Below are positions 1-10,134 of a stretch of 64,000 nucleotides of DNA, one piece after another (the stretch's first letter is position 1; each line of letters opens with the position of its first letter). The translations under genes and the position numbers were made by a program. Origin of the DNA: Altererythrobacter sp. ZODW24 (GTDB lineage: Bacteria; Pseudomonadota; Alphaproteobacteria; Sphingomonadales; Sphingomonadaceae); NCBI RefSeq assembly GCF_003344885.1, contig NZ_CP031155.1, forward strand, positions 1,826,001 through 1,890,000, in the 5' to 3' direction. The notes below the pieces were generated by a model. The model ran no database searches. It was not told the origin of the DNA and saw nothing but the letters and a program-made list of their open reading frames with translations.

Positions 1-1014
1 CGCTTTTAGCAACCAATTGGCGTCGGTCAGCTTCTCGCCGAGCCACGCTTTGCTTTCCTTATCCTGACACCCCTCGCGGAGTTCCACGTAATAAGAGCGG
101 TTCACGACCAGACGCGGCAAAGTGGCTTGATTGAGCGATATGTCCCAACCATCATCGTCAGCCTGTTTGATCAGAACGTCCGGCACCACGCTCTCACCGC
201 CGCCGCTGGAAAAGCGCAAGCCGGGCTTGGGGTCATAGCCTCGCAGCTCGTTCAGCATATCGGCGAAGTCTTCATCATCGACATCGCACATTCTGCGCAG
301 CTGGGCGAAGGAGCCCTTTGCCACCAGATCGAGGTTCTCGATCAAACGCGCCATGCAGGGATCGTGACGGTCGGCCTCGCGGGCTTGCAGGGCTAAGCAC
401 TCGCTGAGTGTTCGCGCGCCGACGCCTGTCGGGTCGCATGATTGGATCACCACCAGCGCGCTTTCGACCTGAGCCAGTTCGACATTCAACTCTCGGGTGA
501 TTTCGCGCAGATCGGTGGCGACATATCCGGCCTCGTCCAACTGGCCGATCAGATGGCGCGCGATGAACATTTCTTTCGGCGTGGTCGCGACAGTGCCGAC
601 CTGCTCCTCAAGATGTTGCGCCAAAGTAATGTCGCCTTCGCCGCGTTCGTCGATCGACATGACATCGATTGAACCGCCCGAAGATGCCGCGCTGCCCCAC
701 TCCGCGTCGCCGGGGTTCTTGTCGCCATGCAATGCCTCTGGCGACACGTCGAGCGGTCGGTCGCCTTCGCCCAGCCCGTTTTCAAGCAGGCTGTCGGTAG
801 AGCTTTCTTCTGCAGTGGAGGGCATCTCGCCCTCTTCGGCCGCGCGGTCGCGGGTCTCGCCCGCTTCGAGCAGCGGATTGGATTCCAGCGCGTCGCCGAT
901 GAATGCTTCAATCTCGAGGTTCGACAATGCCAGCAGCTTGATCGCTTGCTGCAATTGCGGCGTCATCACCAGCGATTGGGATTGCCTGAGGTCGAGACGG
1001 GGACCGAGGGCCAT
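1..1014 (-). CDS. rpoN: RNA polymerase sigma-54 factor (partial, runs off the window start)
   Basis: Sigma-54 directs core RNA polymerase to -24/-12 promoters and needs an enhancer-binding ATPase to melt DNA. The first 338 codons are present; the family is about 490 residues, so the end of the core-binding region and the RpoN box lie outside the window. The N-terminus (MALGPRLDLRQSQSLVMTPQ, then QLQQAIKLLALSNLEIEAFI) is the Gln/Leu-rich region I that contacts activators, followed by an acidic linker at about residues 45-120. The last visible residues (SKAWLGEKLTDANWLLKA) fit the core-binding domain. The ATG follows lptB by 26 bases on the same strand, the usual alphaproteobacterial lptB-rpoN pair. 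Confidence 0.95.
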   Translation of the reverse strand, partial: MALGPRLDLRQSQSLVMTPQLQQAIKLLALSNLEIEAFIGDALESNPLLEAGETRDRAAEEGEMPSTAEESSTDSLLENGLGEGDRPLDVSPEALHGDKNPGDAEWGSAASSGGSIDVMSIDERGEGDITLAQHLEEQVGTVATTPKEMFIARHLIGQLDEAGYVATDLREITRELNVELAQVESALVVIQSCDPTGVGARTLSECLALQAREADRHDPCMARLIENLDLVAKGSFAQLRRMCDVDDEDFADMLNELRGYDPKPGLRFSSGGGESVVPDVLIKQADDDGWDISLNQATLPRLVVNRSYYVELREGCQDKESKAWLGEKLTDANWLLKA

Positions 1015-1040
1015 ATATTATGTTCCGGCACGCCTTCGCA

Positions 1041-1838
1041 TTACAAGGTAAACCCTTCGCCCAGATACAGGCGGCGGACGTTCTCGTCGGCGACCAATGC
1101 TTGCGGGGTACCGGCGAACAGCACCTGCCCGCCATATATAATGCAAGCGCGGTCGACGATTTCCAGCGTCTCGCGGACATTGTGATCAGTGATGAGCACG
1201 CCAATGCCGCGTGTCTTCAGGTCTTTCACCAGATCGCGAATATCGCTGATCGACAGCGGATCGATCCCGGCAAAGGGCTCGTCGAGCAACATGATCGAAG
1301 GCTTCGCCGCGAGTGCGCGCGCAATTTCGCAGCGACGACGTTCACCGCCTGATAGCGCCATGGCAGGGCTGGAACGAAGGCGGTTAAGGCCGAATTCGTC
1401 GAGTAGACGCTCCAGCTCGCTCGCCCGCGTGTCCTTGTCCGGCTCAACCATTTCCAGAACGCAGTTGATATTCTGTTCGACCGTCATGCCGCGAAAAATA
1501 CTGGTTTCCTGCGGCAGATATCCGAGACCCAGAATCGCGCGGCGATACATCGGCAGCTTGGTCACGTCCTCGCCGTCCATCAGGATGCGGCCTTCATCCG
1601 GGCGAACGAGGCCCATGATGGAATAGAAGCATGTCGTCTTGCCGGCACCGTTTGGGCCCAGCAGACCAAGCACTTCACCCTTGCCGACGGTCAAAGAGAT
1701 ATCCGTCAGGACCGCGCGCTTGTCATAACTCTTGGCGATAGACACGACTTCCAGACCGCCTTGGGGGATAGGCGGCGCGGCGCCTTCTTCCATCAGCTCG
1801 GAATCTTGCAGCGTCTGTGTCTCGTCTAATGCACTCAT
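1041..1838 (-). CDS. lptB: LPS export ABC transporter ATP-binding protein LptB
   Basis: ATPase of the LptB2FGC inner-membrane complex, which extracts lipopolysaccharide and drives it onto the LptA bridge. 265 residues. Walker A is GPNGAGKT, the signature is LSGGERRRCEIARAL, and Walker B is SIMLLDEPFAGIDP; the signature and the LPT-type Q-loop segment (LGYLPQETSIFRGMTVEQN) identify LptB rather than another ABC protein. The start was set at the ATG before SALDETQ; an in-frame extension of 23 codons upstream looks noncoding. rpoN follows. lptA and lptC, usually just upstream, are absent: the upstream neighbour is an unrelated divergent gene, so the lpt cluster is split here. Confidence 0.95.
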   Translation of the reverse strand: MSALDETQTLQDSELMEEGAAPPIPQGGLEVVSIAKSYDKRAVLTDISLTVGKGEVLGLLGPNGAGKTTCFYSIMGLVRPDEGRILMDGEDVTKLPMYRRAILGLGYLPQETSIFRGMTVEQNINCVLEMVEPDKDTRASELERLLDEFGLNRLRSSPAMALSGGERRRCEIARALAAKPSIMLLDEPFAGIDPLSISDIRDLVKDLKTRGIGVLITDHNVRETLEIVDRACIIYGGQVLFAGTPQALVADENVRRLYLGEGFTL

Positions 1839-2007
1839 ACGCCTGTCTAACCCGCATATCCTCCTTGCGAAACCCGCAATTGCCCTAAACTGGCAAGCTT
1901 TGTGCATGGCAGGTGAGAATTCGTGTGAAATTGGCCACTTGGTTAGCGCCCTTGATCAGAGGCCGTCCTTCTGGTCTACTCCGAATCGGAGAGTGAAGGA
2001 GACTGAC

Positions 2008-2382
2008 ATGGCAAAGGTGCTGCCCAAGTCGTATTCAGCCGAGACAGAGCAGGCAAAGCCGCTCGATTGGCGCAAGAAGATGAGCGACAATGTCGCATGG
2101 GCCCTGCTGGTTTATACCGGCCTGCAAATTTTCGTGACGGTCAAAGCGATCAAGGGCGAAGGCGCGTCGATCCTGCCCTACCTCGCACTGGTTGTGCTGG
2201 TAGCCGGGATTATTCCCGCCTGCCGCGCATTTGAGCGGCGCTGGGAATATCTCGACGATAGCCAAGCATCCGATCTGTCATACAAATCGGCATTCAACCG
2301 CGACCGCGCCGTTCTGTGGATTTTGGCCATTGCGCTGCCGCTGGTGCTGACCGGCGTGTTCAAACTGATCTTAGGAAGCTGA
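2008..2382 (+). CDS. Small inner-membrane protein of unknown function
   Basis: 124 residues, not recognised as a named family. It has a polar N-terminus of about 28 residues, then three hydrophobic segments (about residues 30-48, 55-73 and 103-121). A charged loop between segments 2 and 3 contains FERRWEYLDDSQ. AAGGAG sits six bases before the ATG, which decides this start over in-frame upstream codons. It is divergent from lptB and convergent with ppa, so it is probably transcribed alone. Function cannot be inferred from the sequence. Confidence 0.8.
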   Translation: MAKVLPKSYSAETEQAKPLDWRKKMSDNVAWALLVYTGLQIFVTVKAIKGEGASILPYLALVVLVAGIIPACRAFERRWEYLDDSQASDLSYKSAFNRDRAVLWILAIALPLVLTGVFKLILGS

Positions 2383-2423
2383 GCTGACGCGCCCTGCGGC
2401 GCGAAAGCACTCTTAGCTGCTGG

Positions 2424-2951
2424 CTACTCTTTGGCGCGTTCGATCGCTTCAACCACGATTTTGCGCGCTTCTTCTGCGTCACCCCAATTGCCGATCCGGA
2501 CCCACTTTTCAGCTTCCAGATCCTTATAATGGGTGAAGAAGTGCTCGATCTGTTGGAAGATGATCGAGGGCAAATCCTTCGTCTCGCCGACATCTGAGTA
2601 ATATGGGAAGGTCGTGTCGACCGGCACGCAGATTATCTTCTCGTCGCCGCCATGCTCGTCTTCCAGGTTCAGCACACCGATCGGGCGGGCGCGCACAACG
2701 CAACCTGCAATGAAGGGGCTACGCGCGATAACCAGCGCGTCGAGCGGGTCGCCATCAGGCGATAGAGTGTGCGGTACGAAGCCGTAATTGGCCGGATAGC
2801 GCATCGGCGTATGCAGGATGCGGTCGACGAACAATGCGCCCGATTCCTTGTCGAATTCATACTTCACCGGTTCGCCGCCTGTGGGCACTTCGATGATGAC
2901 GTTAAGGCTCTCAGGCGGATTATCGCCGATGGGGATTTTGTCGATTTGCAT
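2424..2951 (-). CDS. ppa: Inorganic pyrophosphatase (family I)
   Basis: Cytoplasmic Mg-dependent enzyme that hydrolyses pyrophosphate to two phosphates and so pulls biosynthetic reactions forward. 175 residues, normal for the bacterial hexameric type. The family signature DGDPLD is present, as are the substrate-binding stretches VKYEFDKESG and YPANYGFVPHTLSPDGDPLD. The ATG before QIDKIPIG was chosen; a longer in-frame start adds 12 atypical residues. It stands alone, convergent with the preceding membrane-protein gene and divergent from hisS. Confidence 0.97.
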   Translation of the reverse strand: MQIDKIPIGDNPPESLNVIIEVPTGGEPVKYEFDKESGALFVDRILHTPMRYPANYGFVPHTLSPDGDPLDALVIARSPFIAGCVVRARPIGVLNLEDEHGGDEKIICVPVDTTFPYYSDVGETKDLPSIIFQQIEHFFTHYKDLEAEKWVRIGNWGDAEEARKIVVEAIERAKE

Positions 2952-3079
2952 GGACACGCCTTTAAGCCCTTTGCTGCGCTGCAGCAATGGAAGAATTAGC
3001 TGAATTTGCCGTATTTGCGCCCATCAGCAGACTGCTAAACAGATTGCGGCCTATCGCGGGCTTGGGCTAGGGGCGGCGC

Positions 3080-4351
3080 ATGGCCAAACAGCAAACACCA
3101 CAAGCCATTCGCGGCACACAGGATATCTTCGGCGCCGAGGCGGAGGCTTTCGCCTTTGTCGTCGAAACATTCGAGCGTATCCGCAAGCTCTACCGCTTCC
3201 GCCGCGCTGAAATGCCGGTGTTCGAAAAGACCGAAGTTTTCGCGCGCTCTTTGGGTGAGACAACCGACGTTGTGTCGAAGGAAATGTACTCCTTCCTGGA
3301 TCGCGGCAACGAGTCCCTGACGCTGCGGCCAGAGTTTACCGCCGGTATCGCGCGTGCCTATCTGACAAATGGCTGGCAGCAACACGCGCCGCTGAAGCTG
3401 GCGACGCATGGCCCGTTGTTCCGCTACGAACGCCCACAAAAGGGCCGTTACCGCCAGTTCCACCAGCTCGATGCGGAGATCATCGGCGCGGGCGAACCGC
3501 AGGCCGATGTCGAACTGCTGGCGATGGCCGATCACTTGCTGAAAGAGCTGGGCATTCATGATGTCACGTTGCACCTTAACACGCTGGGCGACGGGGAAAG
3601 CCGCGAAGCATGGCGCGCCGCGTTGATCGAATATTTCCGGGCGGTGAAGGATGAGCTGTCGGAGGATTCGCAGGAGCGGCTGGAGAAAAACCCGCTCCGC
3701 ATTCTCGACAGCAAAGACCGCAAGGATAGACCGTTTCTGGCCGATGCCCCGAAGATCGATGACTTTCTGTCGGACGAAGCGCGCGACTTCTTCGCGCAGG
3801 TAACCGCCGGACTGGACGCGGCAGGCGTGAAGTGGGTGCGGGCAGAGGCGTTAGTGCGCGGGCTCGACTATTACCGCCACACCGCGTTTGAGTTCATTCC
3901 CAATGAAGGCAGCGCGTCTGCCGATGCGTTGGGTTCGCAAAGCACTGTGCTCGGCGGCGGTCGCTATGATGGTTTGATGGAAAGCTTAGGCGGACCTGCG
4001 ACGCCAGCGGTCGGTTGGGCTGCGGGTATCGAGCGGCTGGCTATGTTGGTTGGTGATCGGAGTGATCCTCGCCCACAGGTAGCAGTTGTGTCTGAAAATC
4101 GGGACTTTGATACTGATGCAATAGCTTTTGCGTCAGCGCTGCGCGCGGCAGGCTACATCACGGAGTTGATCGCAACCGGAAATCCAAAGAAGCGATACAA
4201 CAAGGTCCTGAAACTGAGCCCTTTGAGCATCGTGACTTTAGATCGGCGGGACGACGCCAATCATCTTGGTGTTCAAGTAAACGACGGCGCTGAGTTCACC
4301 TCTGCTGATATCCAGAAAGTGATCGATTCACTTTCATGGATCGGCATCTAA
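3080..4351 (+). CDS. hisS: Histidyl-tRNA synthetase
   Basis: Class II aminoacyl-tRNA synthetase that charges tRNA-His. 423 residues. Motif 2 lies near residue 115 ([20 protein letters not shown]). The HisRS-specific histidine loop is [15 protein letters not shown] near residue 257, and motif 3 is in the segment from GGGRYDG to GWAAGIERL near 292-320. The C-terminal anticodon-binding domain (about 330-423) ends in [11 protein letters not shown]. prfA begins two bases after the stop, then prmC, giving a three-gene translation operon. Confidence 0.97.
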   Translation: MAKQQTPQAIRGTQDIFGAEAEAFAFVVETFERIRKLYRFRRAEMPVFEKTEVFARSLGETTDVVSKEMYSFLDRGNESLTLRPEFTAGIARAYLTNGWQQHAPLKLATHGPLFRYERPQKGRYRQFHQLDAEIIGAGEPQADVELLAMADHLLKELGIHDVTLHLNTLGDGESREAWRAALIEYFRAVKDELSEDSQERLEKNPLRILDSKDRKDRPFLADAPKIDDFLSDEARDFFAQVTAGLDAAGVKWVRAEALVRGLDYYRHTAFEFIPNEGSASADALGSQSTVLGGGRYDGLMESLGGPATPAVGWAAGIERLAMLVGDRSDPRPQVAVVSENRDFDTDAIAFASALRAAGYITELIATGNPKKRYNKVLKLSPLSIVTLDRRDDANHLGVQVNDGAEFTSADIQKVIDSLSWIGI

Positions 4352-4353
4352 GA

Positions 4354-5421
4354 ATGCAAATCCCCGAAGAACGCCTTCGCCAAATCAGCAACCGCTTCTC
4401 TGAACTTGAAGCGCGGCTTGGCTCCGGGTCGCTTGAAGGCGATGCCTTTGTTCAAGCAAGCCGGGACTATTCCGAGCTGGTGCCGGTCGCGAAGATTGCG
4501 GCTGAGATCAAGTCGGCGCGTGAGGAAATGGCAGCCCTTGAAGAGATGCTCGCCGATCCGGAAATGAAGGCGATGGCCGAGGAAGAACTTGCGGCCATTC
4601 GCGAGCGTCTGCCTGAGGCCGAACGCGTGCTCGCCATAGCCTTGCTGCCGCGTGACAGCGCCGATGCGAAGCCGGCTATGTTGGAAATTCGGGCGGGCAC
4701 GGGCGGCGATGAGGCAGCTTTGTTCGCGGGCGATCTCTACCGGATGTATGAGAAATACGCCTCCGAACAAGGTTGGAAGGTCGAGCCGGTCAGCATGAGT
4801 GCCAGCGAAGTCGGCGGCTTCAAGGAAGTCGTCGCCAATATCAAGGGCACGGGCGTTTTCGCGAAGTTGAAGTTTGAAAGCGGAGTTCACCGCGTGCAGC
4901 GTGTGCCAGAAACCGAAAGCGGAGGGCGCATCCATACGTCTGCCGCGACCGTTGCGGTCCTGCCGGAGCCGGATGAGGTCGATGTGAAGATCGATCCAAG
5001 CGACCTCAAGATCGACACCTATCGTGCCAGCGGGGCGGGCGGCCAGCACGTCAACACCACGGACAGCGCGATCCGGATCACCCACTTGCCAACCGACACG
5101 GTGGTCACGTGCCAGGATGGCCGCAGCCAGCACAAGAACCGCGAACAGGCGATGAAGGTGCTGCGCGCACGGCTGTTCGAGACGCAGCGCGATGCGGTGC
5201 AGGGCGCCGAGGCCGAGGCGCGCAAGGCGATGGTTGGTTCGGGCGACCGCAGCGAACGCATCCGCACATACAATTTCCCGCAAGGCCGCGTGACCGATCA
5301 CCGGATCGGGCTGACGCTGCACAAACTGCCCGAAGTGCTGGCAGGGACCGGACTTGGTGAAATGATCGATGCTTTGATTGCGGAAGACGAGGCCAAACGC
5401 CTCGCCTCGATGGAAGACTGA
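4354..5421 (+). CDS. prfA: Peptide chain release factor 1
   Basis: Reads UAA and UAG stop codons and triggers peptide release. 355 residues. The release motif GAGGQHVN lies near residue 228; the stop-codon-reading tripeptide is PET near residue 184 (PxT type, in [16 protein letters not shown]), which separates RF1 from RF2 (SPF). The ATG before QIPEERL was chosen; it lies two bases past the hisS stop, so translation is probably coupled. The gene for the methylase that modifies the GGQ glutamine follows one base after the stop. Confidence 0.97.
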   Translation: MQIPEERLRQISNRFSELEARLGSGSLEGDAFVQASRDYSELVPVAKIAAEIKSAREEMAALEEMLADPEMKAMAEEELAAIRERLPEAERVLAIALLPRDSADAKPAMLEIRAGTGGDEAALFAGDLYRMYEKYASEQGWKVEPVSMSASEVGGFKEVVANIKGTGVFAKLKFESGVHRVQRVPETESGGRIHTSAATVAVLPEPDEVDVKIDPSDLKIDTYRASGAGGQHVNTTDSAIRITHLPTDTVVTCQDGRSQHKNREQAMKVLRARLFETQRDAVQGAEAEARKAMVGSGDRSERIRTYNFPQGRVTDHRIGLTLHKLPEVLAGTGLGEMIDALIAEDEAKRLASMED

Positions 5422-5422
5422 C

Positions 5423-6283
5423 ATGAATGTCGCGGCTGCCCTTCGCGAGGCGGCGGCCCAGCTGGCCGAGACCAGTGATACGGCGCGGCTTGATGCGGAA
5501 TTGCTGATGGCAGAGGCGTTGGGCGTTGATCGTTCGGCGATGCTGCTTGGCCGGATGCAGGACGATGTTCCGCGTGAATTCGCCGATCTGATCGCAAGGC
5601 GAGCGCATAGCGAACCGGTCGCCTATATTCTGGGGCATCAGGAGTTTTACGGACGTGAATTTCTGGTTTCGCCCGAAGTGCTGATCCCGCGCGGTGACAG
5701 CGAAACCATCGTTGATGCCGCCCTGACATGTGATTTCGAACGCGTGCTCGATTGCGGGACCGGTTCCGGCGCTTTGCTGCTCAGTGTGTTGGCGGAGCGC
5801 CCCGAAGCGACAGGTGTCGGGATTGATGCTTCGCTTGGCGCATTGGCGGTTGCGGCAGTGAATGCGGCGAAGTTGGGCTTGGGAGACCGGGCTCATATGC
5901 TCAGCCGGAATTGGCGTGAGGATGGTTGGAAGGACGGCCTTGGCCAGTTCGACCTGATCCTCGCCAATCCGCCTTATGTCGAGAATTCTGCCGATCTTGC
6001 ACCCTCTGTGGCGCGGTTCGAGCCTTCTCAGGCGCTCTTTTCTGGGGATGAAGGGCTCGATGATTACCGTATTTTGATCCCCGGGTTGCGCGATTTGCTC
6101 GCTCCCGGGGGCGCCGCGATTATCGAGATAGGTTTTTTGCAAGCCGAGGCGGTTACCCAAATAGCTGAAAAAGCTGGTTTTATGGTAAAACTCCATCACG
6201 ATCTGGCAAAAAGGCCACGCGCGCTTCATCTAGTGGAAAGGGCGCGTGCTTTAGGGCTTGGCAAGCCTGCTGCATCGCGGTAG
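5423..6283 (+). CDS. prmC: Release factor glutamine N5-methyltransferase
   Basis: Methylates the glutamine of the GGQ loop in release factors using S-adenosylmethionine. 286 residues. The N-terminal helical substrate domain covers about residues 1-80. The Rossmann fold begins with VLDCGTGSGALLLSV near residue 108, and the catalytic NPPY motif (ILANPPYVENSADL) is near residue 182. The prfA-prmC order is the common one and matches the substrate relationship. The start codon follows the prfA stop by a single base. Confidence 0.96.
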   Translation: MNVAAALREAAAQLAETSDTARLDAELLMAEALGVDRSAMLLGRMQDDVPREFADLIARRAHSEPVAYILGHQEFYGREFLVSPEVLIPRGDSETIVDAALTCDFERVLDCGTGSGALLLSVLAERPEATGVGIDASLGALAVAAVNAAKLGLGDRAHMLSRNWREDGWKDGLGQFDLILANPPYVENSADLAPSVARFEPSQALFSGDEGLDDYRILIPGLRDLLAPGGAAIIEIGFLQAEAVTQIAEKAGFMVKLHHDLAKRPRALHLVERARALGLGKPAASR

Positions 6284-6294
6284 GCCTATGAACA

Positions 6295-6414
6295 GGCCAG
6301 CGGAAGGATTTGTCCTCCGCCCGGCCCAGCTCCAACATTTGTAGCAAAACAGGTAAACGCCTGAAATGTAACGCAAATGGGGGGTCCAGACCCGCGGGGA
6401 TCGCGGGCCCGGAC
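6295..6414 (+). other. Two strong hairpins in the leader between prmC and the DUF4167 gene
   Basis: Hairpin 1 (6295-6326) has outer GGCC/GGCC arms and an inner stem GCGGA-GGA/TCC-TCCGC with loop TTTG and one bulged A. Hairpin 2 (6384-6414) has outer GTCC/GGAC and inner CCCGCG/CGCGGG. Neither is followed by a T-run, so they are not standard intrinsic terminators. They lie 70-190 bases before the DUF4167 start. They may attenuate prmC readthrough or form a structured 5' leader; no named RNA family was recognised. Confidence 0.5.
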
Positions 6415-6485
6415 ATGGATGAGGGCTCTTGTGATTGCGCTATGGCAATGATGCCGGGCAATCCCGATTTAGGAAGACTATTCCT

Positions 6486-7208
6486 TTGAATAACAATAAT
6501 AACCGCAATAACAACAACCGCCGTCGTGGCCGTAATAATCCTCGGCAGCAGGGTGGTGGCGGGATCAACCAAAACAACCGGATCGACAATCGTGCGCGCG
6601 GTAACGCAGCGCAGATGCTCGATAAGTATAAGAAGCTGGCCTCCGACGCCGCGCTCAATGATGACCGCGTGCAGCAGGAATATTACCTGCAATTCGCGGA
6701 TCACTATTTCCGCGTAATCGCCGATAATAAGGCCCTGCAGGACGAAGAGCGCGCCAAGCGTGAAGGCAATCAGAGCGACCGCTCGGATAATTCCGGTGAC
6801 GAAAGCGATGATCGCGGCCCACGCCGCGGCCGTGGCCGTGGCCAGCGCGATGACGGTACCCAGGGTGGCCGTGATCAAAAACCACGCGGCCGCAGCAATC
6901 GCGATACCCGCGACAGTGAGAATGGCAGCGGCGATAGGGATGATAACCCCTTCACACGTGACGAACGCGCCCAAGCCGATCAGTCCACGCCAGATAAGCA
7001 AGTATCGGATCAGCCGAAGGCTGAAAAGCCGCGCACACGTCGCCCTCGCAAGGTCGAAGCAGCACCGGAAGGTGAACTGGATATGGCAGTTCTGCCGCCG
7101 GCAATCGGCGGTTCGGATGATACAGAAGAAGCACCTAAGAAGGTACGCAAGCCACGTGCTCGCAAGCCAGCTGCTGATAAAGGCGATTCGCTCGAAGCAG
7201 TCGGCTGA
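6486..7208 (+). CDS. DUF4167 domain protein with Asn/Arg-rich N-terminus (TTG start)
   Basis: 240 residues. The N-terminus is a run of Asn and Arg (NNNNNRNNNNRRRGRNN). The conserved DUF4167 core follows (about residues 30-85, RARGNAAQMLDKYKKLASDA then VQQEYYLQFADHYFRVI). A long hydrophilic tail rich in Arg, Asp, Gly and Lys ends in RKPRARKPAADKG. TTG is proposed as the start because AGGA lies 11 bases upstream and homologues begin at the Asn run. The Arg-rich repeats and disorder suggest RNA binding, but that is inference; the family has no established function known to me. It is widespread in alphaproteobacteria. Confidence 0.85.
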   Translation: MNNNNNRNNNNRRRGRNNPRQQGGGGINQNNRIDNRARGNAAQMLDKYKKLASDAALNDDRVQQEYYLQFADHYFRVIADNKALQDEERAKREGNQSDRSDNSGDESDDRGPRRGRGRGQRDDGTQGGRDQKPRGRSNRDTRDSENGSGDRDDNPFTRDERAQADQSTPDKQVSDQPKAEKPRTRRPRKVEAAPEGELDMAVLPPAIGGSDDTEEAPKKVRKPRARKPAADKGDSLEAVG

Positions 7209-7249
7209 GCGCGGCATCCTGAATTACTAAGGCCGGAGCGATTTCCTGA

Positions 7250-8824
7250 ATGAGCTTCGCCGCAAGCATTACTGATCGGGCAAAAGCGCACCCGCGCTGG
7301 ACTGCGCTCATATTGGGGGTCTTGTCTGCGCTGGGCTTTGCCCCGCTATCGATTTGGCCGCTGTCATTGTTGGCGATGGGTGCATTCATTGCTCTCGTCA
7401 TTGCCTCGGATTCGGCCAAGTCAGCCGCGAAGCTTGGTTGGATATTTGGAATAGGCCACTTCACCGTAGGCAGTGCATGGATCGCGGGCGCATTCCGCTA
7501 TCAGGAATCACTGCCCGTCTGGTTGGGCTGGGCCGTGGTGCCATTGATCGGTGTCTACCTCGGCATTTATCCGGCAATTGCGGCGGCGCTGGCCCGCCGG
7601 ATCGGCGACCCTGAGCGCATCTGGCGCTTCACTGCGATATTTGCCGGCCTCTGGATCGTCACCGAGATGCTGCGCTCATGGATGTTCACCGGATATGCAT
7701 GGAACCCCTTTGGCATAATTCTGCTTGGACCATTTGACCGGCCGGGGCTGGCCGCAGTCTTGCCATGGCTCGGCACCTATGCACTTTCGGGCGTGACGGT
7801 TTTCGTAGCCGGTGCGCTGATGGTCCTCACAGTGCAGCGGCGCTTTGGTCCACTGGCTATTCCAGCGGTCTTGCTCGCGGTGGGCGTGTATGTTCCAGCC
7901 GGCGAAGCTGATCAGGGAACAGTGCAATTCACGCTGGTCCAACCAGATGTTCGGCAGGACAACCTCAACAATGCAGCGACTTTTGAAACGCAGTTTCGCA
8001 ATATTGCAACGCTCAGCCTACCGCGCGATCCGGCGCAAGAACGGCTGGTAATCTGGCCTGAATCCTCTCTGCCTGATTATCTCCGTGGAGGCTATCCGCA
8101 GATCTATTACGACCGGATGACGGCTGGCGGCGATCCCATACTGGCGCGGCGGCGGATCGCGCGCGCAATCGGCCCGCGCAGCACTGTCCTCGCGGGCGTT
8201 GTCGACCTTGAGATCGTGGATGGGCGTGCGGCAGGTGCACGAAATGCTGTGACGGCGATTAACGGCGAAGGCGAAATTGTCGGCGGATATTCGAAAGCGC
8301 ATCTGGTGCCCTTTGGCGAATATCTGGCCATGCGATGGCTGCTCGAACCGCTCGGCGCGGAGCGGTTCGTCGACGGGACTATCGACTTCTGGCCCGGCCC
8401 CGGACCGCAAACGCTCGATCTCGGATCGCTTGGGCGTGTGGGCCCGCAGATTTGCTACGAGATTATCTTTTCAGGACAGGTGGTAGATCAGAACGACCGG
8501 CCTGACTTCATCTATAACCCTTCGAATGATGGGTGGTTCGGATCGTTCGGGCCGCCGCAGCATCTGGCGCAGGCGCGGATGCGCGCAATCGAAGAGGGTC
8601 TTCCCGTCCTGCGGTCCACCACAACTGGCATCAGCGCTGTTATCGACGCGCGCGGCGTCGTACGCCAGCATATTGGATCGCACCGCGCCGACCGGATCGA
8701 TGGCTTGATACCGCCTGCCCATGCACCAACGCTGTTCTCGCGGCTCGGTAATTACCTGCCACTGGGCCTAGCCTTTTTGGTCATTCTCATCGCAGTGGTT
8801 GCGCCTCGTCGGAGGCAAGGTTAG
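7250..8824 (+). CDS. lnt: Apolipoprotein N-acyltransferase
   Basis: Integral inner-membrane enzyme that adds the third acyl chain to the N-terminal cysteine of lipoproteins, using phospholipid as donor. 524 residues. About six or seven transmembrane segments fill the first 215 residues, then a periplasmic nitrilase-like domain begins at [14 protein letters not shown]. The Glu-Lys-Cys triad is visible as WPES (near 269), [12 protein letters not shown] (near 348) and PQICYEIIF (near 402). A final membrane helix lies near residue 500. Several lipoproteins in this window would be its substrates. Confidence 0.96.
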   Translation: MSFAASITDRAKAHPRWTALILGVLSALGFAPLSIWPLSLLAMGAFIALVIASDSAKSAAKLGWIFGIGHFTVGSAWIAGAFRYQESLPVWLGWAVVPLIGVYLGIYPAIAAALARRIGDPERIWRFTAIFAGLWIVTEMLRSWMFTGYAWNPFGIILLGPFDRPGLAAVLPWLGTYALSGVTVFVAGALMVLTVQRRFGPLAIPAVLLAVGVYVPAGEADQGTVQFTLVQPDVRQDNLNNAATFETQFRNIATLSLPRDPAQERLVIWPESSLPDYLRGGYPQIYYDRMTAGGDPILARRRIARAIGPRSTVLAGVVDLEIVDGRAAGARNAVTAINGEGEIVGGYSKAHLVPFGEYLAMRWLLEPLGAERFVDGTIDFWPGPGPQTLDLGSLGRVGPQICYEIIFSGQVVDQNDRPDFIYNPSNDGWFGSFGPPQHLAQARMRAIEEGLPVLRSTTTGISAVIDARGVVRQHIGSHRADRIDGLIPPAHAPTLFSRLGNYLPLGLAFLVILIAVVAPRRRQG

Positions 8825-8874
8825 ACCGCTTTCAAATTTCCACACGACCCTATTTTGATCAAGGACACCCGCCG

Positions 8875-10092
8875 ATGCACGAGAGCTATCTCTTCACTTC
8901 CGAAAGCGTTTCCGAAGGGCATCCCGACAAAGTTTCAGACCAGATTTCCGACGCGATTGTCGACCTCTTCCTGTCGAAAGATCCCGAGGCGCGCGTTGCC
9001 TGCGAAACGATGACAACCACACAGCGGGTTATGCTTTCGGGCGAAATCCGCTGCCAGGGCGTTTATGAAAACGGCGCGTGGGCCGATGGCGCCTTGCAAG
9101 AACTCGAAGACACTGTTCGCCAGACGGTTCGCGAAATCGGCTATGAACAGGACGGGTTTCACTGGGAAACGCTGACTTTCGAAAATCACCTGCACGGCCA
9201 GTCCTCGGAAATCGCGCAAGGCGTCGATGCCAGCGGCATCAAAGATGAAGGTGCGGGCGATCAGGGTATCATGTTCGGTTTCGCTTGTGATGAAACACCC
9301 GATCTGATGCCAGCGACGCTGGATTACAGCCATAAAATTCTCGAGCGGATGGCGGCTGACCGCAAATCCGGTGCGGCACCGTTCCTCGAACCTGACGCGA
9401 AAAGCCAGGTTACGCTCAAGTTTGTCCATGGGAAACCGGTCGCTGCAACCGCAATCGTTGTGTCGACACAGCATGCCAAGGGTTACCACGAGGGCGAGAA
9501 AGAAGCCGAGCTCAAAGCGTATGTGAAGCGCGTGATCGCTGATGTGCTTCCGGCCGAGCTCTTGTCCGAACAAACCGTCTATCACATCAATCCGACCGGT
9601 GCCTTCGAGATTGGCGGTCCTGATGGCGACGCAGGCCTGACCGGCCGTAAGATCATCGTCGACACCTATGGCGGTGCGGCACCGCATGGCGGCGGCGCAT
9701 TCAGCGGCAAAGACCCCACAAAGGTCGACCGCTCGGCTGCATATATCACGCGCTATCTGGCGAAGAATATCGTCGCTGCTGGTCTTGCGACGCGCTGCAC
9801 GATCCAGCTGGCTTATGCCATCGGCGTTTCGGAGCCGCTTTCACTCTATGTCGATACGCATGGCACCGCTGCGACAGGCGTAACCGATGCCGGGCTCGAA
9901 GACGCTATCCGGTCAATCGACTCACTTGGCGGCCTGACACCGCGCGGCATCCGTACGCATCTAGGTCTCAATAAGCCGATCTACCGGACCACTGCAGCCT
10001 ACGGTCATTTTGGACGGAAGCCTGAAGGCGATCTGTTCCCATGGGAACGCACCGATCTCACTGATGAGCTGAAGGCCGCAGTCGGGATTTAA
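8875..10092 (+). CDS. metK: S-adenosylmethionine synthase
   Basis: Makes S-adenosylmethionine from methionine and ATP in the cytoplasm. 405 residues, slightly longer than the E. coli enzyme. Signatures: [16 protein letters not shown] near residue 16, [10 protein letters not shown] near 125, and the P-loop-like [17 protein letters not shown] near 272. AAGGA lies before the ATG. Only 50 bases separate it from lnt, and no SAM riboswitch was recognised there. Confidence 0.97.
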   Translation: MHESYLFTSESVSEGHPDKVSDQISDAIVDLFLSKDPEARVACETMTTTQRVMLSGEIRCQGVYENGAWADGALQELEDTVRQTVREIGYEQDGFHWETLTFENHLHGQSSEIAQGVDASGIKDEGAGDQGIMFGFACDETPDLMPATLDYSHKILERMAADRKSGAAPFLEPDAKSQVTLKFVHGKPVAATAIVVSTQHAKGYHEGEKEAELKAYVKRVIADVLPAELLSEQTVYHINPTGAFEIGGPDGDAGLTGRKIIVDTYGGAAPHGGGAFSGKDPTKVDRSAAYITRYLAKNIVAAGLATRCTIQLAYAIGVSEPLSLYVDTHGTAATGVTDAGLEDAIRSIDSLGGLTPRGIRTHLGLNKPIYRTTAAYGHFGRKPEGDLFPWERTDLTDELKAAVGI

Positions 10093-10134
10093 TCCGGCCG
10101 CAGCCTCCGCTTTGGTTTCGGCTATCGTTCCTGA

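Noticed and set aside
4348-5424. 358-codon open frame antisense to prfA
   Set aside because: It covers exactly the prfA gene in reverse, has no family similarity, and no independent start signal.
6180-7217. 345-codon hydrophobic open frame antisense to the DUF4167 gene
   Set aside because: The Ile/Ala/Leu-rich composition is the reverse complement of the Asn/Asp/Arg codons of DUF4167 and only imitates membrane helices.
8825-8874. Possible SAM or SAM/SAH riboswitch before metK
   Set aside because: Only 50 bases are available, and I could not form any of the conserved pseudoknot or core elements.
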